A stretch of 40,447 nucleotides of DNA, from assembly GCA_050742415.1 (NCBI GenBank), contig JBOGIF010000018.1, positions 1 through 40,447 on the forward strand, given 5' to 3'. A program made the position numbers and the translations under genes. Under the pieces are notes generated by a model. That model was not told where the DNA came from, ran no database searches, and saw only the letters and a program-made list of their open reading frames with translations. This document shows, one piece after another, positions 36,101 to 40,447 of the stretch (positions within the stretch are counted from its first letter, which is position 1; the number at the start of each line of letters is the position of its first letter). This DNA is from JBOGIF01 sp050742415. Its GTDB lineage: Bacteria > Actinomycetota > Acidimicrobiia > Acidimicrobiales > AC-14.

Positions 36101-36524
36101 CGTCGGCTGCCCACTGGGCGACGGCGTGCTCGAGGGTTTCGTCGACCTCCTCTACCGGGACGACGACGGCCTCGTGGTGGTCGACCACAAGACCGACGCT
36201 TGGCGGGAGGAAGCCGACCTCGACGCCAAGGTCGACCGCTACAAGGTGCAGCTCGCCGCCTACGCCCACGCCGTCGGTCAGGTAGTCGGCGAACCGGTGG
36301 CCCGTGCCGTGCTCCTCTTCCTCGGCCCTGCCGACGCCGTCGAGCGGGAAGTCGACGTTTCGACCGTCGACATCCCGGCCCTCCGTGAGGAGATCGTGGC
36401 TCTTGCCTCCCGGCCGACCAAGGCCGAGGCAGTCGAGATGATCGAGGCCGTACTCGGCGCGGCCGGTGGGCACGTTCCCACGACCGCGTCGGTCCTCGAC
36501 GATCTGGCCGCCGAACGCCGCTGA
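33123..36524 (+). CDS. AddA-like helicase-nuclease (UvrD/RecB family)
   Basis: Motor subunit of the AddAB-like complex, 1133 residues. It unwinds DNA 3'-5' and degrades ends before recombination. Helicase motifs: Walker A GAGSGKT (25-31), Ia FTEKAAGELADRV, Walker B LLLDEFQDTD (Asp349 onward), III VGDPKQSIYRFRRADI, IV LTTNFRT, V VHGAKGLEFPVTI and VI LLYVAATRARDHL. The C-terminal nuclease has GRAVHGVLQ, GFVDLLYRDDDG, VDHKTD (Asp1021, Lys1023) and YKVQLAAYAHAV, so both subunits carry an intact nuclease. The start is ATG 33123 within the ATGA overlap. It differs from mycobacterial AdnAB in that only this subunit has a working ATPase site. Confidence 0.9.
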   Translation: MTTADAAARDAVREDLGGTLFLEAGAGSGKTTCLVERFVALVQDGVPADRIAAVTFTEKAAGELADRVRQALERSGDQAALDLLDRAAIGTLHAFAQRILNEHPIEAGLPPRLEVLDEISSQLAFEDRWDAFVDHLLEDDAVEVPFRMLLASGIDLRHLRDVALAFTDNWDLVAERLADRTPMAPLDLDELLDELARVVAMGGSCSEPDDKLLARLEVLAEWGARLRASADDDSRLAMLARPLRPSTKVGNTGRKESWARGDVVGVRAAVAALGERCDVIRREVQQVAIGHMADAIGRFTVAGAEERRRAGRLEFHDLLVMARAVLRDPDHGAAVRAAVRDRYQRLLLDEFQDTDPIQVELATLLAVDPAKEPGDWRDATVEPGRLFFVGDPKQSIYRFRRADIEVFLAARDRLAGSVHRLTTNFRTTVPVVDWVNQVFERLIVSEPGSQPAYEVLDADRMEAAPVGPSVTMVGNAAHPAAMSADELRRAEAADAAEMARRAVAEGWSVAKDKGTGWRPARWSDVAILLPARTSLRQLEQALESAGVPYRAETSSLVYGTGEVRDLLMVARAVEDPTDSLAAVAALRTPAFGCGDDDLYAWRVHHRGWWDHQGPMPAGAPADHPVAAGLAWLGALHRERLWLSPSQVLERIVRDRRLLEVAFVHPRPRDLWRRLRFVVDQARAWEEAGGVTLRQYLQWVKLLGAEGSRVLETVLPETDDEAVRILTVHGAKGLEFPVTILSGLTTELRARPAGVRVRFPAGRDWALKLGSDVRTEEFEAGEALDEQMDRHERLRLLYVAATRARDHLVVSVHRKEASSTGRILDTGAQVFWNAGHDAPGVVIDPPSGGASAFFDDAVAPDPLPTLVPWEAWEPERASALRAAGRPQATSATTLSKLAAAALVSDPGLAKDGRDVDLPPWQKGRYGTAIGRAVHGVLQGVDLATGDGLDAAAAAQAAAEGVPGRERVIVSLARSALVSDIVRRAAARPHWREVYVGCPLGDGVLEGFVDLLYRDDDGLVVVDHKTDAWREEADLDAKVDRYKVQLAAYAHAVGQVVGEPVARAVLLFLGPADAVEREVDVSTVDIPALREEIVALASRPTKAEAVEMIEAVLGAAGGHVPTTASVLDDLAAERR

Positions 36525-36538
36525 TCGTCGTCGCGTTC

Positions 36539-36715
36539 ATGGCGATCGTGGTCGACGCGTCCGCTCTCGGGGCCCTTCGTGAGAACCTGAGCGTCTACCA
36601 CGCTCTCTACGTGGCCCTCGCTCAGGCGCTGTCGGCGCCACTCCTCACCGCCGACGCCCGGCTGTCCCGAGCGCCGCAGCTGCCCTGCGAGGTGGAGCTG
36701 ACGGACGCGAGATGA
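36539..36715 (+). pseudogene. PIN-domain (VapC) gene with an in-frame internal deletion
   Basis: A 58-codon ORF beginning MAIVVDASALGALRENLSV and continuing VYHALYVALAQALSAPL, LLTADARLSRAPQLPCEVEL. Both ends are clearly VapC: the first strand with Asp6 and the last third of the domain. The roughly 60-80 residues normally between them, including the middle acidic residue, are absent, yet the reading frame is kept across the junction near codons 10-14. The Asp expected in VYDALYVALA is also His. It cannot be an active nuclease. It starts 12 nt after the addA-like stop. No antitoxin is visible. From 36716 to 36935 I see no gene. Confidence 0.7.
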
Positions 36716-36935
36716 CGAGGCTTCGCGTGCCCCTCACCGGCACCTGTTGCATCGGAGCGGTGTAGGTGGTCACCCCTGTCGTCAACGCGCATGGCGAGGC
36801 CTGTAGAGCCCTCGGGGCAGCGTCTGGTTGCTGATCCGGCGACAGCCGAGGCCCCCGAAGCGCCACCCAAGGTGCGAAGGCAGACCCCGCACCGACCCGG
36901 TACCCCGTCCCGCTCTGACTCGACCTCAGGTGAGG

Positions 36936-37145
36936 TCAGCCGGCGGCAGCGCTACGAGGACTGACTTCCTCTTCGACCACGACGTCGTCCTCGTCGAGCC
37001 ATACCTGTAACGCCTCGAGTGCGTTTGCGCGCGCTTCTTCGAGCGTCTCGCCATAGGTATGACAGCCATCGAGCGCCGGGAACTCGACGAGCCAAACGCG
37101 GTCAGCGTCGTCGTAGGTGAAGGTGGCTCTATGCGAAAACAGCAT
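36936..37145 (-). CDS. HicB-family antitoxin
   Basis: A 69-residue protein with the partial RNase H fold of HicB: TFTYDDADRVWLVEFPALDGCHTYGETLEEA in pieces (WLVEFPALDGCHTYGET is the signature), then the helix ARANALEALQVWLDED and an acidic tail. No separate DNA-binding domain follows, so it belongs to the short HicB type. It starts at ATG 37145 inside the end of hicA, overlapping by 17 nt, which is usual for hicAB. It should neutralise HicA and may repress the operon. Confidence 0.82.
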   Translation of the reverse strand: MLFSHRATFTYDDADRVWLVEFPALDGCHTYGETLEEARANALEALQVWLDEDDVVVEEEVSPRSAAAG

Positions 37146-37293
37146 TGAAGTCCTCGGGGGAGAGGCACGGGCGTAGGTGCCGACGGATCGCTCCCATCGT
37201 ACCCCTCGGGATGTCACGACCCGCATGAACCGGAACCGTCGTCTGGCACTCGCCGCATCGGACGACGACATGTGAGCCACGGTGCCGTACCAC
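37129..37293 (-). pseudogene. HicA-family toxin lacking its first helix, possibly broken
   Basis: In the frame ending at 37129 the sequence reads VVRHRGSHVVVRCGECQTTV, then PVHAGRDIPRGTMGAIRRHL, a clear HicA double-stranded RNA-binding-like fold with the catalytic His in RGSH. Families of this type normally begin with about 14 more residues (a helix ending in xDGC). Here AGCI precedes, and an in-frame TGA stands directly before it, so that helix is missing. GTG 37293 is the only nearby start and would give 54 residues. Either this is a shortened toxin or a decayed one; I favour decay. Immediately upstream lie the CCGCAATGGG repeats. Confidence 0.6.
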
Positions 37294-37337
37294 AATGCAG
37301 CCAGCTCAGGGTACTGGTGTCGGGCGCTTCTTGTCCT

Positions 37338-37356
37338 CTTTCCGCCCCGCAATGGG
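37338..37356 (+). repeat. 19-bp direct repeat, copy 1
   Basis: CTTTCCGCCCCGCAATGGG occurs here and again, identically, at 37411-37429. A third, inverted copy of its CCGCAATGGG part is within the adjoining hairpin. All lie upstream of hicAB. Confidence 0.8.
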
Positions 37357-37372
37357 GGCGGCCCCATTGCGG
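37347..37372 (+). repeat. 11-bp perfect inverted repeat (hairpin)
   Basis: CCGCAATGGGG and CCCCATTGCGG are exact reverse complements separated by GCGG, so a very stable 11-bp, 4-nt-loop hairpin can form on either strand. No T-run follows, which argues against a simple terminator. It could be an operator for HicB, a REP-like element, or a transcript-ending structure for the divergent region. Confidence 0.7.
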
Positions 37373-37410
37373 TAGCGGCCTGGGCTACGTTGAGCGCACC
37401 GGCCGGGCAC

Positions 37411-37429
37411 CTTTCCGCCCCGCAATGGG
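37411..37429 (+). repeat. 19-bp direct repeat, copy 2
   Basis: A second identical copy of the 19-mer at 37338-37356, 73 bp downstream in start position, between hicAB and the beta-helix gene. There is no gene from 37294 to 37491. Confidence 0.8.
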
Positions 37430-37491
37430 CTAACCGCCCGCCTCACCGAACTAGCCGCGAGTCCTCGGAGCCCGCCCGGGGGTCGATTTGG

Positions 37492-38463
37492 CTACAGCCT
37501 GCATGGTGGATCCGGTGCCTCCTCGATCGGTAGGGAGTCCAGATTGTCCTTGAGAATGACCAGGCCGGTGGGCATGGCGCAGCCTAAAGGGTTGACAGCC
37601 AAGGTCTCTCCGTAGACCTTGTTGTCCGTTAGGACGAACGGGCCTCGGTTTAGAAAAGATCCGTTGGCAGCTCGATCGCAGGTGACATTGAGAATCCCGT
37701 TCCGAGGGCGCACAACCGTGTTGTCTCTCGCCACGAACCGGCCGGCACCGCCGGACTCGGCTTCGAAGTCGAAGGCCGAGTAGCCCACCTCCCGGAGGAC
37801 CGTCCGCTCTACGAGCAAACCGTCGACACCGCTGGCGGCGATGCCCTGTCGGCCCGTGTTGGCGAAGTAGGCGTCCCGGACCACGATGTCCTTCGGGAGC
37901 CGTTCGGGCGAACCATCGAAGGGCTTGGCCGTGACGTACACGCCGTCACCCCACACGTCCACGCCGACCACACCGCGCAGCTCCACCCGATCGGACGCGG
38001 CGATCTCGAACGCGTGCTGGCGCTCGTTGAAGGCGGGATCGGAGTCTCCCGGGCATGGCGGCTGAGGACATCTGGCCCCGCGGATGGTGATGTTCTCGAC
38101 CAGGATGTCGGAGGAGTTGCGAATGGCGAGGTGCCGTTCATACCGCATGCGATCGGGCTGGTTCCCGTCGAATATGGCGGGACCCCTGAGCGTCAGGCGC
38201 CGGCATCGCTCTAGTAGGACCGTTCCCGGCGTCTGGTAAAGCCCCGAGAGCTCCACCACGCCACCGTGCTGACACTTGGCATCGATCGCTCTCTGAACGG
38301 GTGAATCGTGGTCTACGCGAAGGGATCGGCCTGCGCCCTCGCCGGCACCGTCCGAGGAACCATTCTGGATCATGCCGATCGCGGCCACGACGCCGGCCAC
38401 AAGCACGACAGCGATGGCAATGGCAAGCGCCATTCCACGGTTGCGCACCAGGGTTCTGGGCAA
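37492..38463 (-). CDS. Membrane-anchored right-handed beta-helix protein
   Basis: A 323-residue protein with an N-terminal signal anchor (GMALAIAIAVVLVAGVVAAIG) and an extracytoplasmic parallel beta-helix of the pectate-lyase/NosD kind. The short repeats are visible: LTLRGPAIFDGNQ, LAIRNSSDILVENITIRGA, VELRGVVGVDVWGDGVYV, DIVVRDAYFANTGRQGI, LLVERTVLREVG and FVARDNTVVRPRNGI. Such folds bind or cleave polysaccharide, but no catalytic set is evident. It has six or more cysteines outside the cytoplasm, likely disulphide-bonded. Codon third positions look less GC-rich than in its neighbours, hinting at acquisition. The start is TTG 38463, 3 nt after the J-domain gene's stop; GTG 38448 is possible. 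Confidence 0.72.
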   Translation of the reverse strand: MPRTLVRNRGMALAIAIAVVLVAGVVAAIGMIQNGSSDGAGEGAGRSLRVDHDSPVQRAIDAKCQHGGVVELSGLYQTPGTVLLERCRRLTLRGPAIFDGNQPDRMRYERHLAIRNSSDILVENITIRGARCPQPPCPGDSDPAFNERQHAFEIAASDRVELRGVVGVDVWGDGVYVTAKPFDGSPERLPKDIVVRDAYFANTGRQGIAASGVDGLLVERTVLREVGYSAFDFEAESGGAGRFVARDNTVVRPRNGILNVTCDRAANGSFLNRGPFVLTDNKVYGETLAVNPLGCAMPTGLVILKDNLDSLPIEEAPDPPCRL

Positions 38464-38466
38464 TCG

Positions 38467-39024
38467 CTAGCGGCGGGAGCGGCTGCGGACCATGGCGAAG
38501 AGCGGGGCGGCCACGAACCCGACTACGGCCACCGGCATCATCAGGATGGAAAGCGTGCGCAGCCAGGCCGACTGCGACATGTTGGCGAAGAAGAAGGTGC
38601 CGAGAGCCAGCCCCACGAGAAGCACCGGCGACATCACGAGCACGTCGGACGGCCGTCGGGGCGCTTCGGGCTCGTCGGAGTCGTCGAATGCGAAGTCGTC
38701 GTCGAGGTCCGGGTCGGCATCGAAGTCGTCGGCGTCGTGCAGCGGACGCCATGCGTCGTCGACACGGGGAGGAGCAACGGGCGCTGCTGGACCGACACCC
38801 ACGCCCATGTCGAGGTCGTATCGACGGCGGCGGGCCGGGTCACCCAGGACCTCCCAAGCCGTGTTGACGGCGGCCATCCGGTGGCGGCTCGCCTGGCTGG
38901 GTGCGCCGCCCCGTTCCACCTGGGCGTCGGGGTGGTGCAGCCGGGCCTGACGGCGGTACGCGCCACGGATCTCGTCGGCACTGGCCGAGGGCGGCACGCC
39001 GAGGATCTCGTAGTGGGTCGTCAT
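38467..39024 (-). CDS. J-domain protein with two transmembrane helices
   Basis: A 185-residue protein. Residues 1-72 are a J domain (YEILGVPPSASADEIRGAYR, with HPD at 31-33, and NTAWEVLGDPARRRRYD), the module that stimulates DnaK ATPase. A very acidic linker (DADDFDADPDLDDDFAFDDSDE) follows, then two transmembrane helices (VLVMSPVLLVGLALGTFFFA and LSILMMPVAVVGFVAAPLF) and a basic end. There is no Gly/Phe or zinc-finger region, so it is not classic DnaJ. It probably recruits Hsp70 at the membrane. ATG 39024 shares one base with the stop of the SCP2-like gene. Confidence 0.85.
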   Translation of the reverse strand: MTTHYEILGVPPSASADEIRGAYRRQARLHHPDAQVERGGAPSQASRHRMAAVNTAWEVLGDPARRRRYDLDMGVGVGPAAPVAPPRVDDAWRPLHDADDFDADPDLDDDFAFDDSDEPEAPRRPSDVLVMSPVLLVGLALGTFFFANMSQSAWLRTLSILMMPVAVVGFVAAPLFAMVRSRSRR

Positions 39025-39413
39025 CAGTAGGTCGTCTCGGCCCTCAGGGCGCCGAAGACCTCGGCCAACTCGGCGAACACGCTCTGATTCTTCACCAGGA
39101 GCCCGATGCGCCCACCGAGCTTGAGCCGTCCGGCGCCGAAGGCGGCCGCCGGGGTGAGCTCGCCGCGGCTTATGGCGCTGGCGGTGGCGTAGCTCTGCGT
39201 GACCTCCACGTCGGCCGGCCCTGTGTCTTCGCTCTCGAGCGCCAACCCGCTCTTGCCGACGCGCACGACATAGGTGATGGTCCCTTCGGGGCCGTCGAGG
39301 ATCACGTTGCGCACGGCGACAGGCTCGGTACCGGCCTCGTGCTCGAAGGGCGGCGCCCCGGCCGCCGCGGCAGTGGCACGCTCGAACCACTCGGGGCTCA
39401 GGAACCGAGGCAT
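39024..39413 (-). CDS. SCP2-like (sterol carrier protein-type) protein
   Basis: A 129-residue protein resembling the SCP2 lipid-binding fold: TITYVVRVGKSGLALES, ADVEVTQSYATASAISRGEL, then TPAAAFGAGRLKLGGRIGLL, the standard SCP2 ending in which a helix is followed by G-R-L-K-L-x-G. A hydrophobic ligand pocket is expected, but the ligand is unknown. ATG 39413 is divergent from the next gene. Its TGA overlaps the J-domain ATG, so the SCP2-like, J-domain and beta-helix genes form one operon. Confidence 0.78.
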   Translation of the reverse strand: MPRFLSPEWFERATAAAAGAPPFEHEAGTEPVAVRNVILDGPEGTITYVVRVGKSGLALESEDTGPADVEVTQSYATASAISRGELTPAAAFGAGRLKLGGRIGLLVKNQSVFAELAEVFGALRAETTY

Positions 39414-39448
39414 CCCTCATGATCGCCGATAGCGTCCGGCGACGTGCC

Positions 39449-39455
39449 AGGGGAG
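39449..39455 (+). promoter_or_regulatory. Ribosome-binding site deciding the start at 39464
   Basis: AGGGGAG lies 8 nt before GTG 39464. The in-frame ATG at 39419 has no comparable site and nearly abuts the divergent SCP2-like start, so GTG 39464 is preferred. Confidence 0.5.
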
Positions 39456-39463
39456 CAGCGACG

Positions 39464-40309
39464 GTGAGACCCGCGGACGAGCGCCGCCACGAGGCCGTCG
39501 CCGGCTCCGCCGACTGGCAGGAGTCGTGGAGCTTCGAGCTGTGGACCCCCGACGCGTCCCTCGGAGCGTTCGTCACGCTGACCCTGGTCCCAGCCCTGGC
39601 GACGGCCTGGTACTGGGTGGCGGTGGTGGGCACCGGGCGGACGCTGGTGGCCCTGCGCGACCACGAGGTGCCGCTGCCGGGAGGCTCGTCGCTGGAGGTG
39701 CGGGCGCCCGGGCTGTGGTCGGACATCACCTGCGAGACCCCGCTCGACCACTGGAGCGTGGGCCTCGAGGCGCTCGGAGTCGCATACGACGACCCGCTGG
39801 AGGCCTGGGGAAGCGAGCGCGGTGATCCCACAGCCCTCGGGCTCGACTTGGAGTGGGAGGCGGAAGGCCCGGCCGGTGCGCCGCCCGACGCCGACGCCAG
39901 CCCCGGCCAGAAGGGCTACCGCCAGCCCTGCCTGGTGCACGGCGACGTGCTGGTAGGCGCCGAGAGGCTCGCCGTCGAGGCCTACGGCTCCCGGTCGCAC
40001 CGGTGGGGCGAGCGTCGCTGGTGGGACTCGTCCTGGGCCGACGCTTGGGGACGGACGGACGACGGCACCACGTTCGCCAGCGCAGCGCACGACACCGCCT
40101 TCTCCTCCGACGGGTTGCCCCGGTCGGCCGCGGTCGACGTTGAAGGCGCTTCCGCCGAGCTCATCCCCGTGACCTACGCCCCGGTGCTGGTTCCCGTCGC
40201 CCACGGGCGAAACAGCCACCTGGCCGGGGCGCTGTGCCGATTCCAGACCGACGACGGCCGAGCCGGAGCCGGTTGGGCGGAGTGGCTGCGCTCCGCTATT
40301 GATAGGTAG
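39464..40309 (+). CDS. Conserved protein of unknown function, lipocalin-like pattern
   Basis: A 281-residue cytoplasmic protein (no signal, no membrane helix). It is rich in Trp and short strands: WQESWSFELWTPDASLGAFV, LATAWYWVAVVGTGRTLVALRDHEV in pieces, LWSDITCETPLDHWSVGLEA, LDLEWEAEG, QPCLVHGDVLVG and SHRWGERRWWDSSWADAW. This pattern, with a late H-x-W-G, recalls the two-domain beta-barrel (AttH/hydroxyneurosporene dehydratase-like) proteins that are common in actinobacteria and poorly characterised. I cannot assign a function. It is divergent from the SCP2-like operon; a lipid-related role would fit the neighbour but is speculative. Confidence 0.68.
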   Translation: MRPADERRHEAVAGSADWQESWSFELWTPDASLGAFVTLTLVPALATAWYWVAVVGTGRTLVALRDHEVPLPGGSSLEVRAPGLWSDITCETPLDHWSVGLEALGVAYDDPLEAWGSERGDPTALGLDLEWEAEGPAGAPPDADASPGQKGYRQPCLVHGDVLVGAERLAVEAYGSRSHRWGERRWWDSSWADAWGRTDDGTTFASAAHDTAFSSDGLPRSAAVDVEGASAELIPVTYAPVLVPVAHGRNSHLAGALCRFQTDDGRAGAGWAEWLRSAIDR

Positions 40310-40351
40310 CACCTACGGCTACCGCTGGATTCGCCGGACTGATCGGGATCG

Positions 40352-40447
40352 CTACGAAGCGTTGAGGTGGCGGCCCGCCCAGAACCCGCCGAGCGGCACG
40401 GCGGCGACCAGGATCACGACCAGCGTCCGCCCGAGGCTCCACCCCTG
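40352..40447 (-). CDS. DUF3817-like membrane protein, C-terminal end only
   Basis: The minus strand from the right edge is open for 31 codons to a TAG at 40352-40354: GWSLGRTLVVILVAAVPLGG, then FWAGRHLNAS. A transmembrane helix after a Trp-Ser-Leu-x-Arg motif and a short basic end match the final helix of DUF3817 integral membrane proteins. The rest lies beyond the window, so the call rests on about 30 residues. Between 40310 and 40351 I see nothing. Confidence 0.45.
   Translation of the reverse strand, partial: QGWSLGRTLVVILVAAVPLGGFWAGRHLNAS

Noticed and set aside
36926..37168. 80-codon minus frame overlapping hicB
   Set aside because: A different frame from HicB with a Ser/Arg-rich translation and no motif; HicB explains the region.

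Overview
This window looks like chromosomal DNA from a high-GC actinobacterium. The mix of genes (LppX/LprG-like lipoprotein, FTR1 permease, UvrD/AddAB proteins, SCP2-like and J-domain proteins), the frequent GTG and TTG starts, tightly overlapping genes and TAnnnT-type leaderless promoters would suit Acidimicrobiia or a relative. That placement is inference from gene content; no rRNA or other taxonomic marker is present. Nearly all genes are core or housekeeping. Accessory DNA is confined to two small islands, about 27.69-30.0 kb and 36.5-37.5 kb.

Layout. 1-1.6 kb: the start of a secreted protein leaving the window on the left, a possible small unknown gene, and a GNAT acetyltransferase. 1.6-6.5 kb: guaA overlapping pcrA; the PcrA helicase is interrupted in motif III by a 342-residue intein. 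6.5-7.3 kb: a NarL-type response regulator behind a hairpin and a near-perfect 22-bp palindrome. 7.3-8.7 kb (minus): an LppX/LprG-like lipoprotein. 8.8-13.1 kb (plus): a likely iron-uptake operon (small lipoprotein, FTR1 permease, hydantoinase A-like protein, single-TM protein) with a DtxR/IdeR-like operator in its promoter. 18.5-13.2 kb (minus): a solute-binding lipoprotein, a histidine kinase overlapping it, and glnD. 18.6-21.2 kb: a Rieske-like membrane-anchored protein divergent from sucCD. 21.2-27.7 kb: a small membrane protein, then purN-purH-folD-metF-icd-mdh.

27.69-30.0 kb is the first island: a broken VapC, an SPFH protein, a YjbR/MmcQ remnant and an intact VapBC pair. 30.1-36.5 kb is an AddB-like/AddA-like helicase-nuclease pair for double-strand-break processing. 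36.5-37.5 kb is the second island: an internally deleted PIN gene, a HicAB pair whose HicA lacks its usual N-terminus, and a repeat-rich hairpin region. 37.5-39.4 kb (minus): a beta-helix protein, a J-domain membrane protein and an SCP2-like protein in one operon. 39.4-40.4 kb: an unnamed conserved protein and the tail of a DUF3817-like membrane protein.

How the genes fit together. purN and purH consume 10-formyl-THF, FolD makes it, and MetF draws on the same C1 pool. sucCD, icd and mdh are TCA-cycle steps. guaA completes GMP synthesis. The strongest points for a second look are the PcrA intein with its non-LAGLIDADG centre, the iron-box-controlled FTR1 operon, the permease-less binding-protein/kinase pair, and the toxin-antitoxin debris on both sides of addAB.
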